Source: Atopsyche davidsoni (lineage: Eukaryota > Arthropoda > Insecta > Trichoptera > Hydrobiosidae). Taken from it: 64,000 bases of DNA. The position numbers and the translations under genes are program-made. The DNA lies in the NCBI GenBank assembly GCA_022113835.1, contig JAILWY010000018.1, positions 21,723,501-21,787,500 of the forward strand, in the 5' to 3' direction. A model generated the notes under the pieces. That model was not told the origin of the DNA. It was given only the letters and a program-made list of their open reading frames with translations, and ran no database searches. How positions within the stretch are numbered: position 1 is the first letter of the stretch; the number at the start of each line of letters is the position of its first letter. Shown here in pieces: positions 26,151-37,717 of the stretch.

Positions 26151-27434
26151 TCTCGAGGCGGCGCCCCCCGGCGGCCGCGCAGATGGAACGGATTTTATTA
26201 GAGTCACGGTCGGGCGTTCCGCATTTAATTTAAGCATTTTTACAAAAATGCCAGTCATTTCAGCTTTTTTTCTTCATATTTTATTGTTCTCGAGATTTGA
26301 AAGATAGACGTTTATTTGATTAATTGCCAAGACGTATAAACTGTTTCGTAACGTTCAATTAACTTTTTATATTATTTACACATATTACCGGTTTTGTAAT
26401 TATAAACTTAAAAAATAATTATATCAAGTTAATTATTTTTTTGGGCGGAGTTCACATTCTTTTTGATATTTTATTTTTAAATTTTTTCAAGCAAATATGC
26501 TCAAAATTACAATCGATTTAATAAAACTTACGGTTTATTTGGTTCAAAAGGGGGGAAACGTCCGGACCTCTTGCAGATAAATACATTGATCGACTTCAAT
26601 TTAATTTTAACAGCTCTACTTTGAACGTTCTAAAGTATTTCTTTCAATATTAAAAATCAACGAGAAAATTTTAAAGTTGTTTTATTTTTTTAAAAGAATA
26701 ACACGTTTTTTCATATTAGGGAGATACAATCACTCGAGGAACTGCGCTGGCAGAGGGTTTTTGTGATTTCTAAACTCGAAACACCAAAAGTTAAACAAAA
26801 AAATGTATAAATTTTTATGTCACCAGACAAAAAATTATTAAGTCCCGAAAATTGATATGCAAAATGAAAATATGTGAGGACTTCGACGGAGGTCGGCCGA
26901 GAGCGTTCGATGCATCCGAAGCGAAGTCGCGCGGCTCGGCCCGGCCATCGGTCTCCGTATTCTTTACATACCAGGCTCAAGCAAAGCGGTGACTTCTCGA
27001 GACTCCCGCCGTTATATGAGTGTATTTGCATTGTTTACGGCGCGGTTTAAATGTGTTCTCGCTTTTATTTAATTGAACAAAAACTAGAATACGGAAACGA
27101 TTGTTCCATTGCGGGGCGCGCGGCTCGGCCCGCACGGTTCACTCCCACCGCCACTCCCGTCGCTCCTCGAACTCTCGCGTGCGCTAAACACGCTTACTAT
27201 AATTTAGCTAACAAAGAACGCAGTCATTCTATTTATTCGAGAGATAACAATAAGTTCGCATCTTTGTCGGATATCGAAAAGAAGTGCCCGCGGCTGTTTC
27301 GGAATTTAATATTAGAATAAAGAATCTCACGTTTGCTCGCTGCGTACCGTTGGCGATAAGTGAATATTTAAAAATATATATATACACAGCGTCATAAAGC
27401 TCGACAGCGTGCAGTCGCGTGGCGCGGGCCGCTG

Positions 27435-27592
27435 CCCGCTTCCCGCTTCCCGCTTCCCGCTTCCCGCTTCCCGCTTCCCGCTTCCCGCTTCCCGCTTCCC
27501 GCTTCCCGCTTCCCGCTTCCCGCTTCCCGCTTCCCGCTTCCCGCTTCCCGCTTCCCGCTTCCCGCTTCCCGCTTCCCGCTTCCTGCTTCCCG
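27435..27592. repeat. 7-bp minisatellite (cccgctt), about 22 copies
   Basis: Almost perfectly homogeneous, with one cctgctt unit near the 3' end. Because 7 is not a multiple of 3, every frame reads the same seven-residue peptide repeat, explaining the overlapping open frames here. Confidence 0.95.
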
Positions 27593-29678
27593 ACTCGAGT
27601 GCGTCGCCACCCCGGCCTGCCGGCGTCTCTCGCAGCGACCGAGGCCGCTCGGAACATCCTGTTAGCTCATACTTTATTCGAGAATATCTCCACACGTAAT
27701 GAATTGAAAAAACGCAATATTTTTGCTTCGGGTGAATCACGTAAAATGAGAACATTCCTGTTTGCGCCAATGAATATTTTCGACTATTAATTCATTTTTT
27801 TTGTTAATTCGCAAATTATTTTTGTGAATTATTGTTCTGTTTTTAACACTAAATATTGCTAGTTTAAAATTTCCATTTCTGAATAAATAAATCTGGAAAC
27901 AGAATAAAGTTTATGTATGGTCGCAGTAGTACAGCGGTAGATACTATTCGGCGTCAGATACTATTTTCAAAATTTCAGTCATCAAAATGCAAACAAATAA
28001 TCAAAAATATTAACAACAAAGCAGTAAGTACTGAAATATCTATTTCGGAGTGTGTGAGTTTGTTTATTACCACATTAAAATCTTAGTTTAAGAAGTTTGT
28101 GTAATTTACAAAAAAATGTAATACTATCCGAAATCTCGTCTTCATCTACCTCGCTAATTGTAATAAATGCTATTATTAATGATAAATAAATATGAAATAA
28201 TCTTTACTTTATTGATATATACATAAGATTCATTGGATTTTATTGTTTTGAAATTAGAGAATACCTAAGAAGGGTTTTTACTTGTGGGGTTTTTACTTGT
28301 TTGTATAACTGAGAAAATACTTCGTTTTTTATTAAATTATAGTTTTTGAGTTAAAATAAAGATACCACGCCCGGGGGTCGTGAGGAAAGGGCGATGGAGT
28401 GCGCGAAACCACGCTGCATGAATTTGGAGAGATGCTAGTTACTCCGAAACGTAGCACGATTATTTAACCACCTTAGAATAATCAACAATTAATCGTTTGA
28501 GCGCTTCGGGTCATGTGCTTACAATTATTTTGACACAAAGAACGTGAATTGAAAGTTATTAAAACATGTCGTACATAAATTTTAAAATAAACTTTTGACA
28601 GATTTATCTACCACTTATCATAACATATTGGCGTGCGGGTCTAACAATAAATATAAAGCGTTGATATATATTTACTATTTTTTTTGAGCTGGGAAGTTTA
28701 ATAGTTAAATAATTGTAATTGTAATATATATTTAAATGAATTAATATTACAAAGGAATGATTTGCGTTAACTGAGTAAAAAGACACAATAGATAAACAAA
28801 ATATCTTTTGTTTGCACGCAGCCCTTCGCTACACAGGATTGGATGCGCGACGAGGACGCTGTAGCCGGGAGACGGTGTAGGTGCACGCACACTGAAAATC
28901 AATTTTGAGGCACAGCGTCCGGCCGCGTTTTATATAGTCTGCAGAAAAACTGAGCACTTAGGTTGAGTATATTTTGAGACAACCGTGAGACTTCGGGAGT
29001 CGCCTGTCCCGCGGCGCTCTTTGCTCCGCGCTCTCCTCTCGTCTGAAGAGTCCTCCCCGCACTGTGGGCACACACGAAGGCACTCGGGGCGTTCGTGAGG
29101 CACTCGCCGGGTCCTCGAAGGCCGCTGACGTGGACCGGCGGGCGGTTTCCGGAGGAGGGGCGAAGCCGGGGTTAATGTCGAACGAACCCAGGATAGTTTC
29201 AGTTTTACAAAAGCCTGGCTGCATCACAATTTGTTTTTCTAGATTCATTAGAACCTCGATGTTTTAATGGACACATAAACTAAAATATATTTCACTATTG
29301 ATCTTGGAATTATCCCAATATCACGAGAAATGGAAATTCTGCGCTTCTCTGTGGCATGGAAAACAACGTTCGAGCCCGCCCGGGCCCTCGAGGGCTCGCG
29401 GCAGTGGAAAACTTTGAATTTTGAAATCTACACAACTAAGAGGAAACGAAGGCCTCGCGAGGTCGATTCGACGGAAAATACCAAAGACCGCGTCGGGAGG
29501 GCTATAAATTTAAAAATCACACCTAAGCGCTCAAATTTGGTTTATACACAAAACGAATTAGGAAATGGTTCAAGCGTCGATGAATTAGAGCGCGGAGAGA
29601 TATGTAACGCGAGCGAGTGTCCGAGTTGCGGCACGCTCCGCGCGGCGTCGGGGCCGCCCCGGAGCCCCGCCCCGCCCT

Positions 29679-30033
29679 GCACCGGGGCTGCACCGGGGCT
29701 ACACCGAGGCTGCACCGGGGCTACACCGAGGCTGCACCGGGGCTACACCGGGGCTGCACCGGGGCTACACCGAGGCTGCACCGGGGCTACACCGAGGCTG
29801 CACCGGGGCTACACCGGGGCTGCACCGGGGCTACACCGGGGCTACACCGGGGCTGCACCGGGGCTACACCGGGGCTGCACCGGGGCTACACCGGGGCTGC
29901 ACCGGGGCTACACCGGGGCTGCACCGGGGCTACACCGGGGCTGCACCGGGGCTACACCGGGGCTGCACCGGGGCTACACCGGGGCTGCACCGGGGCTACA
30001 CCGAGGCTGCACCGGGGCTACACCGGGGCTGCA
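29679..30033. repeat. 11-bp minisatellite (caccggggctg / caccggggcta), about 32 copies
   Basis: Units alternate between g and a at the last base, giving a 22-bp dimer. A caccgagg variant pair at 29704/29726 recurs at 29770/29792, a 66-bp higher-order duplication; another copy of the variant is at 30001. Open frames across it are repeat-driven. Confidence 0.92.
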
Positions 30034-30739
30034 AGGCGGCGCCCTAGGCTACTCGGCTTCACGCTCCTCGTGCGGTCCGTAAACGTTAATGAAAACTGAC
30101 GAGAAGTCTCTCGGGCGCGCAATGACAGCTTGTAAACAAATTAACACTACTTGCCGCGGCTGAACGGCTGCACTGATTTTAATATACATTTATAAAATTT
30201 TAACTTTGAAATTTTGCTTTTTCCGAGCATAGGAATTTAAAATATTAAAATGATATATTATCAACAGAAAATTTAAAAATTGCTTAAGTCATTAAAATCC
30301 ATTAGATATATTTAATCATTAAAAATATATTTGTAAATATCTATATATATAAATATTCAAAGTGCATAGCTTCTCTGCCTCTGAATTAAGTATTCATTTT
30401 TACTATACAATATATACTTACTTTGTATAATGAAACCATTTAAATAAGCTAAATAGCAAAAAAAAATCTGATTTCAGTATGTTTTGTACACAGAAAGTTT
30501 TGTTTATTCAACAATCAAATTGGATTCATATTTTACTCATACAAATATTTCGTTGAGAATTAGTAGTCTTCTTAAACAATAACTGAGAAAAATGACAACT
30601 CATTCATTCAGATTAATTTTTTGCTGACAAAATTTATTTAAAAGCTTGTATTATTTTGAATTCCAACGGCAACGAGTCGAGTGCGGCGGGGCGTCCCGGC
30701 TCTCGGCGAGATCAGACATCGCGTCTCACGCGCAGACGC

Positions 30740-30823
30740 TTGGAACTAGAACAGCCGTGTCGAGGAAGAAACCCGACTCGTTTGGAGCTAGAACAGTCGG
30801 TTACTGGAAGGACGGGTCCCCAG
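30740..30823. repeat. diverged 42-bp tandem duplication
   Basis: ttggaactagaacag at 30740 recurs as ttggagctagaacag at 30782, exactly 42 bp on, followed by a shared ggaag. It lies in a non-ATG open frame (30646-30894). Confidence 0.6.
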
Positions 30824-33186
30824 TCGGGTCGCGGAAGGGCCGGGGAATCGGGAGTTTTTATTGCCCTGACAAAAACACCGTAAGCCGATCGTAAATAAAT
30901 ATACCAATTTATATTGAAGGGTGGGTGGGGCAGACCTCGGTTTTTTCGCCTCGGAAGAAATCGAATTTGAACCCTTTTCGTTTCCACTCGGTGTGCGCGG
31001 CGTTTCGTTTTATTTCCGAGCCCATTCTCGACGAGAAGGGCGTGGTCGCGCGCGGCCGCTCGAGATTGTATTTTTTTTCCATAATATCAAAATAACGATT
31101 TAAAATAAAATCTTTAAAAAATATTGAGAGCGAAAGTTTCTCACCGTGATTAATCTGAAAGCCACAAAAATGTGTCGGCGTGCGCGGCTCCCGAGCCCAG
31201 AACCCCCGAGCCCCGAGTCCCCGAGCGGACGCGGCTGTGGAGCGTGTCGCTTTATCGCGACCCCCAGATATTGTAGATGCAGACTATTTTAAGAGTTTAT
31301 ATCGGTTAATGTCAGATAGATATATAAATTTCTTTTTAATAACTTCGATTCAACTCTATTCCCGGCGACCGACGACACGCCGCCCCTGTCGATGCGTGTG
31401 CGCTGTGCGCTACAAAGTTTTTGATCTAAAAATATATGTTTTAGTTGTTTCTTTTTTATATTCATAGCGGGCAATCAACAGAAAATAAACACGTCTTAAA
31501 TATATTTCAAAGGTGTCGGTATGTATACCCAGGTGGTTTAATTGAGTATTTATCAAAATGAATCATGAGCCGAGCGCCTGGGCGAGCCGGATCGATCATC
31601 CTCAGAGAAGTCACACGGTGTTTTTATTTTAATTTATCCATCAAATATGGCATACGGGCCGGAGGGGCTCTGGCCGATGTCTTATCGCGCATCTCCGAGG
31701 AGGAGCTCTCGTCTCGTTAGCGGTCAGCGACGGGCTGGCGCGGGCGCTCCGCCTCCGAGGGTCTCCCGGGGACTGGAGGCCTTATGTGAGACTAAATTGG
31801 CTTTTGTTTGTCAAAAATTAGTTGAATGAGAATACCGTATCTTTTTGGAAGTTTGGTTGGATTGCAAATTAAAACGATCGGCTAAACATTATAATCATAG
31901 GTTGTGCTGCCGGGATGAGTCATAAACGTACTTACACTTATCAATATTGGGATGTAAAAATAATACTTTTAATTAACAAGTAATCTCTAGAAAAAGATTT
32001 CCATGGGTAAAAACATCATTTTGACATACTTGAATCGAAAACACGCTATGGTTTTTTGTGTATTTATATTATATTTGTACTTTTCCATACATCGTACCCC
32101 GCTTGTCTTTGTCGACAGTTTGTTGTTGGTCTTCAGCGATTCTTCTCAATCCGTTTGAGTCGCGAGGTGCCTCCGGAGCGCCCTGCACCGTCTTCAGCTC
32201 CAGCGCGGCCGAGCTCCTCTCCTTCTCCCGCCCCCTCCTCCCCTGTCACCCGTACACTCGCGTTTTTTCATTACTAACTGTATCCGGGCTTGGCATGTTG
32301 CATGTTTGGTGTGATGGTGTTTGTTACAAAGAAAATGGATTCTCTCTGCAATTTAGTTCTTAAGCTCCAAAACACAATTCAATATCAAAATCGAATAAAT
32401 CTAATAAATCTGCCGTCTTATTCAGAGCTATTTACAAAAACAGATCGATATTTGTATACTTCAAAGTAAAGGTCGTTTTTCTATTTAATAATTTTACAGC
32501 TTCTTGGAGCCGTAAAATCGTTCTGACCTGACCTGACCAGAGTTCACTACAGGATGCTTTGGCAAGCGATGCTGTAGAAAACAAAAAAGTTAAAAAAAAA
32601 AAACAATCGATTTTAAAAATACTTGGTATTCCAAATCTGACACACATATTTCTTTTTAATTTCTCTTCTCATTATATATATATATATACAAAATAATAAC
32701 ATTTTAGTACCTTTACCTTACAACTCGTCTGGATAAAAAGTAAATTAAAGTTGCATTTATTTTAAGCAGTTAAGTATAGATAGAAATGCTTTGTGCTTTG
32801 TGGTAAATCAAGAGCTCAGTTGCGCGGCCGAGATTTAATACCAAGAATTTTCCTTTAATTATATCGTGAGTTTTTGATTTAAGTTCTTCAAAATTATTTT
32901 TACTGAGATATTTAGTTTTTTTTTCGAGAGAACAGAATTGAATTGCAAGTTGAATCCGAAATAATATTATGAAAATAGGAACATTTTAGTATCTATATTT
33001 TCCGTTTCGATAGTTCTTTTTCTCGTTTTTATTTGAGGCAATAGAAAATATGTGAAATTAAATCACACTAACCCTAACTCGTTTATGGTTATATTTAATT
33101 TTAATAATGTGAAGTACTTTGAATTATTATGGTGTGTTTTTAAATAACCAGACTTAATATTTGAGCCTGACCTTCTCCTTCCGCAG

Positions 33187-33201
33187 CCGGCGAGGACCAA
33201 G
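33187..33201 (+). other. candidate 15-nt cassette micro-exon of the GATA gene
   Basis: A pyrimidine-rich acceptor (ccttctccttccgcag, ending 33186) is followed by 15 nt and then AAG|gtaacg at 33201/33202. The length is a multiple of three and the phase is 1 in and 1 out, so inclusion between the two grn exons keeps the frame and adds five residues (AGEDQ) immediately before EGREC of the N-finger. The donor lacks the usual G at +5, which lowers confidence. This is inference from splice signals only. Confidence 0.25.
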
Positions 33202-33718
33202 GTAACGTCGCGCCTGAGCCCCGACTCCCGCGCCCGAACCAGTCGGCCGCCGCATTCCCTAGAAATCGATTCCGAATAATTTAATCTTAATCAAACAGAA
33301 AAAACCTTAAGCCTTAAAACATTGGTATTACTCTGGTACCATTGCATTGCATCAAAAGTATAAACATTTAAATTAATCTCATTTATTCTATAAAAAAATA
33401 ATTATCGGAACGAAAAAAGTATTCAAGTCTTAATATCTTTATTTCCAATACTGTTTGTTATTAAAACAAATATTGACGTTTATTTTGGCTTTAATTTTCG
33501 ACTACGCATATTGTTGTTCGGTATTTCAAAATATGTTGAACGGCCAATTCACGTCATTAAAGTACCGCCGACCGAGCAGGCTCAGGCCGCGGGGCCCAGC
33601 GAGCCCCCCGCGCGTCCCGGGCGTCCCGGGGGGCGCGCTGGGTGCCGGATGCATTGGAGTCGAGGCGGAAGCCGTTTCCGCGTGAGCAGCTCGTCTCAAC
33701 TCCGTTGTGTGTTCGCAG

Positions 33719-33864
33719 AGGGGAGAGAGTGCGTCAACTGCGGAGCCACGTCCACGCCCCTGTGGCGTCGCGACGGTACGGGCCACTACCTGTGCAACGC
33801 TTGCGGCCTCTACTACAAGATGAACGGACAGAACAGGCCGCTCATCAAGCCCAAGCGGCGACTG
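33719..33864 (+). CDS. grn: grain-like GATA factor, N-terminal GATA zinc-finger exon
   Basis: This 146-nt exon encodes a full N-terminal GATA finger. The pattern is C-x2-C-x17-C-x2-C, with cysteine codons at 33730, 33739, 33793 and 33802, and it contains the [20 protein letters not shown] core. The acceptor is gttcgcag|AG at 33718/33719 (phase 1). It joins exactly to the phase-1 donor at 23343, giving RTSA-EGREC across the junction. The donor is CTG|gtgagt at 33864/33865 (phase 0), right after KPKRRL; GATA-2/3 genes have an exon boundary at the same place, as I recall. In the family this finger tunes DNA binding and binds FOG-type cofactors, while the C-finger does the main DNA recognition. 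The C-finger exon (expected LWRRN and NRPLTMKKEGIQTR) is absent from the remaining 30 kb. The class call as grain rests on KPKRRL plus the upstream TPPKD block. Confidence 0.96.
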
Positions 33865-35683
33865 GTGAGTGTAAGACGCTTTATCTTCTTCCGCAACCCC
33901 GGCTCCCGGGCCGGCGGGATGCTAGCTCGAATGGCATTCGATATTCTGCTCCATTGCAAGATCTTATCCATCATAAGATGTATAGCGATTCTGGAAACCG
34001 ATGTTTATAATTCTTTAGAAATTATCCAACGTATGTTAAGTATAACCGATCCTTTGTTACTCTTAAAATATTTATTTACTTCTTCACGGTTAGTAAAATA
34101 TCGATTAATATTTCCAATATTCAAGAGATTCTTAGAGTTGTGATTAGTTCTTTTACCGAGGAGCACGCAGTCCATATTACTTTTATTGGGTTGAAAGCTC
34201 GAATTTTTAAAAATATAGATATAAGTTTCAAAGACTACTGGAAAAAGCTAAAAACGGATTTTTCTAGTCTATGTATATTAAGTTTAGTAGTCAACTCTAA
34301 ATAAAATTGCTGATACATACAACGTTTTTTAGCTTATAAGCACCGACGTATTTTGCCCACAAATTTATATTTACTTACACCAGAATATGAACAACTAATG
34401 ATACATTGATACAAAAAATATTTGGAATTTTTCTGCTCTAACAACCGATAGGTTTTTTGTGGACAGGTGGCGCGGCGCCCTCGCGCTTGCACGCGACACG
34501 CACTCGCGTCGCAAACGGAACGTCGCTTTCATACATTCATTGTGTATCCAAATTATTTATGCAGAAAATAGCGGTTTACCTGTGGAATAAAGCGCCAGGT
34601 CTCACGGTTGTATTTCAACAGAGTGAAATATTTGAATGTTGGCATTATATCATGAGCATATATTGTTTAAAGTAGAGCCTCGCAAAGGAATTTTTCACGA
34701 GTCACGCCTTCCCGAAGAAAGATTGCTTGCGCGGTTACACGGGCCGGCGCGCCGCTCGGCCCGGGCCTCTCCCGGCAGCGCGTCGGGCCTCGAATCAGGC
34801 GATCGATTGATCGCTACTGCTTTAATTTATTTCGCATAAAAACTGACATTTTGAATTCATAAGCTCAAGATAATTGAAAGATTCGTTATCTGCCACTAAG
34901 CCAAGCTGTCGCATCAAAGCGAAGTCACGAGGAATTCACTTCGTTCAATTTCTTGCATCAATTAGTTTCATTGCAGAAATAGTAAATCGAGACAAATCAT
35001 TCTGCACACGTTTGAGATCCGACTTCCCAGTCGCCGTGATACCTGTCTGTTGCGGTCGAACTTTTTTGAATCGATTTTTCCAGGTAAAATAAAAACGTCG
35101 GCTTTATGTAAGCTTGCTAAGGTAATGCAACATATTATTCGATAAGTTAAATTAATTCGAATTAATTCCCGATAAGTTAAAACGGAATGATAGTAGACCT
35201 ATTTTTGTGGCACCCTCGGAATTTGAAGTGAGTCGTACTACTCTTTTACTAAATTCTCAGTATTCGATGCCTCGCCATCAGTGGCGTCTACTCCTATTCG
35301 TCGATGTGTGCGTTCGATTTTTTTCATTATTTATATTTCTGAAAATGGTAGGCCATTATTTTAAGGCTCCAAAAAAGTCTCGTCTCGCAGCGAGGAGACC
35401 CGGCCGGGCGCGGGAACTCCGACCGGGAGTCTCCGCGCCGTCCGTCACCCGGTGGGGAGGTGGCCCATCGCCGCGGGGGCCGGAGTCTTTCCAGATATAT
35501 GCTTATTTATCGCCCGAGTCGGTGCCCGTACCCAGATGCGAGTTTGCACACTTCTGCATCTCAAGCTATCATGCTTGTCACAATATATATATATGATATT
35601 TTGCATATATGTGAATTTAGTGACAGGTTAATATAAATTATACATTATGTATAAAGATTCAAGTTTGTGTGTGTACATTGTAC

Positions 35684-35686
<3 letters not shown>

Positions 35687-35750
<64 letters not shown>
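35687..35750. repeat. (AT)n microsatellite abutting a mariner element
   Basis: The TA run directly borders the left terminal repeat of the mariner at 35751; a shorter TA run borders the right end at 36061. Confidence 0.95.
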
Positions 35751-35751
<1 letters not shown>

Positions 35752-36060
35752 GAGGGCGGTCCGATAAGTACTTAGCCTCCACCTCCTTCCGTACGAATCC
35801 ACCGTATTCTTCAGATTTGGCCCCGTGCGATTATTTTTTGTTTCCAAACTTGAAAAAGTCGAATGAAGAGGTCATCGCCGCCACGGAGGCCTACATTGCA
35901 GACCTCGAGAAAACGTATTTTTCAGATGGGTTCAAGAAGTTGGAGCATCGCTGGGTTAAGTGTATCGAGCTAAAAGTAGACTATTTTGTGAAATCAATCG
36001 CCACTTTTCCAAAATTTTCATTTTTCTTTTGTAGGCTAAGTACTTATCGGACCGTCCTCG
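35751..36060 (+). mobile_element. internally deleted mariner element with intact ends
   Basis: Terminal inverted repeats of 28 bp (35751-35778 and 36033-36060) match at 27 positions; each starts cgagg(g/a)cggtccg. TA flanks both sides, the expected mariner target duplication. The inside retains only the C-terminal end of a mariner transposase, reading NPPYSSDLAPCDYFLFPNLKK, then SNEEVIAATEAY and KKLEHRWVKCIELK. The D in SSDLAP corresponds to the last residue of the D,D34D triad. The N-terminal DNA-binding part and the first two acidic residues are missing, so the copy is non-autonomous. It sits inside a Helitron helicase relic, directly after the codons for MAHKK. Confidence 0.92.
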
Positions 36061-36062
36061 TA

Positions 36063-37717
36063 TATATATTTCTTGTGCGCCATAGTGCATTCATCCCATA
36101 CAATAAGTAAGGTTGTTTTAAATACTGCAGCCATGCCAGAATTTTTATCGATGTTACATGTTGGTGTTTCGGTATGGTTTACATTTAATGGGAGCTTTAG
36201 GAGCTGAATGCGCTGTACGCCCACCATCGAGTAACGTTGACGCGATTCCAGACGATGATGCTACAGCTAGTGCAATTTCATTTTTCGATCGAATTTCAGC
36301 GAGTATTAAATTAAGCAAGAATGTTTTTCCAGTGCCTCCAGGTGCGCCAAGGAAAATAATTCCACCACTTTCGTTTGCTGCGTGTTGCATAACTTTTTCA
36401 AAAACTATTTTTTGATCAGCAGTCAACAGTTGTTTCTGAGCATCGAGCAATTTGTGGCGGAAGACACGTGCGAGCTGCTTCTGCCAATGACGTGTCCCAA
36501 TTCTGATCGTTTTCAAGTAAGCCGAGTCGATAACATGCTTCTCTGTACGCTTCACATATTTCTTCACCAACCGTTTTCAAAGCTTGGAATAATTTTGGAC
36601 CTTTGACTGTGTGAAGCAACATTCTCAAATAGTAACATTCAGCGTTATTTTGATGTACAGTATATACTCGACTCAATGCATCAGATGCACGAACACCAGC
36701 ATAAGCTGGAACATTTTGCTTGTTGTGTTCCAAGTGTAATATTTTGGAACTTCATGACACAGCAATGTTTTCGCAAAATTATCAGCATGATACAATTGAA
36801 AAAAAGCCGTAAGTGTTGTATTTTGTGGCTGTGCTGCTCGGCATTTTCTTCAGTAAAACAAACACGTTGACCGTTTTCTAAATGAACAGCAAGATGTTGA
36901 ATAGTTGGATATCGTTCGTGAACACTGAATCCAAGAATTCGCCAGACAGCTTCATTACTGCTTATGTAACGACCTACCTAAAATTGAGTGATTTCATCGT
37001 TTCGATTTGAAAGCCTGAACCCTGCCATGTCACTGCCTTTCTCAACATATTTGCATAAGTATTTAATGGATTTTACGGAGATGCAGTATCCCACATTGAT
37101 ATGAGGTTGAAAACTTTTTGAGAGTATTGGACTGTATGGATCAACCCATCTGTTATCAATGTCAATATCAACGTTTCTTATTTTAATGGTGGTGGTGAAT
37201 CCTCCATCTTCTGGCTTTCGTCGGCTGTATTTCGGATATCCATTCTCACCAGTTTGAGTTTCATTAATTAAATTGCGTGGTTATCTTTTTGTGCATTTGC
37301 CGTCTTTTATGCAAGTTGAATTCATATACAATGCTCCGCTTGGGCCGTGAATCATGGTCTTGCTGACAACGTCAGAAAGTATCGGATCTTCTTGCAGATT
37401 CGGTAGTTCAGCAAATATAACACTAACAATTTGAGTTGGAACAATTTTTTCATTCAGCCAAATTAGAATATGAGCGTGCGGAAAACTCCGTTTTAATCGA
37501 ATACATCCAGCATTGCACCTCGCCGTAAATACGATTTTTTTATTATGAGATTCATGAGTTTTATAAGTTTTTGTTTGAAAACTCTAGCTGTCAGATCATT
37601 TTAAAGCTCGAATTGTGTTTCCGATTTGACTCCAAATGCACTTCACGTTGTTCTGTTGGCTCTTTTTCGTTTTGCATCCGCTGTATTTCTTCCAATTACA
37701 GCTCTTTTCGGAGGCAT
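36063..37717 (-). mobile_element. decayed Helitron encoding RepHel fragments
   Basis: Read on the minus strand, pieces of a Helitron Rep-helicase appear in the right order but in shifted frames. The N-terminus starts MPPKRAVIGRN (from 37717). A PHAHILIWL segment near 37460 is the HUH-type Rep motif. LPNLQEDPILSDVV and MIHGPSGALYMNS (about 37300-37410) and NRWVDPYSPILSK / INVGYC (about 37090-37170) belong to the Helitron-like N domain. The PIF1-type helicase part has Walker A GAPGGTGKT (36322-36348) and Walker B IVWDECTMAHK (about 36080-36105). Full RepHel proteins exceed 1,000 residues; here about 550 codons remain, with stops, frameshifts and internal deletions. The coding sequence stops at the mariner insertion (36061), and no helicase continuation is seen left of the (AT)n run. 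Confidence 0.9.

Larger units (their letters stand above)
23344..33718 (+). other. 10.4-kb phase-1 intron of the GATA gene
   Basis: The intron runs from gtgagc at 23344 to ttcgcag at 33718. It contains three large GC-rich tandem arrays (25600-26150, 27435-27592, 29679-30033), a 9-bp array (23843-23900), a 42-bp duplication (30740-30823) and a candidate 15-nt cassette exon near its 3' end. The remainder is AT-rich. The GC-rich sequence directly after the donor (23344-23480) stays open in the exon's frame for about 70 codons, so retention would add an arginine/proline-rich tail; I regard this as intronic because the donor is strong and the join to the next exon is exact. Confidence 0.85.

Noticed and set aside
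25455..26307. Frames of over 220 codons, proline/arginine- and glycine/arginine-rich
   Set aside because: Open in three + frames and one - frame because the array lacks stops; not genes.
29330..30099. Frames of 160-250 codons across the 11-bp array
   Set aside because: Driven by the tandem repeat; the non-repeat ends match nothing I know.
33719..33720. Tandem acceptor (cag|ag) at the N-finger exon
   Set aside because: Use of the second AG would shift the frame by two and destroy the finger, so it is not a useful alternative.
22906..33864. Assignment of the GATA gene to serpent or pannier
   Set aside because: The RPHFH..LPWL and FPPTPPKD blocks and the KPKRRL end of the finger match the GATA-1/2/3 class (grain); pannier-type fingers differ after NRPLIKP.
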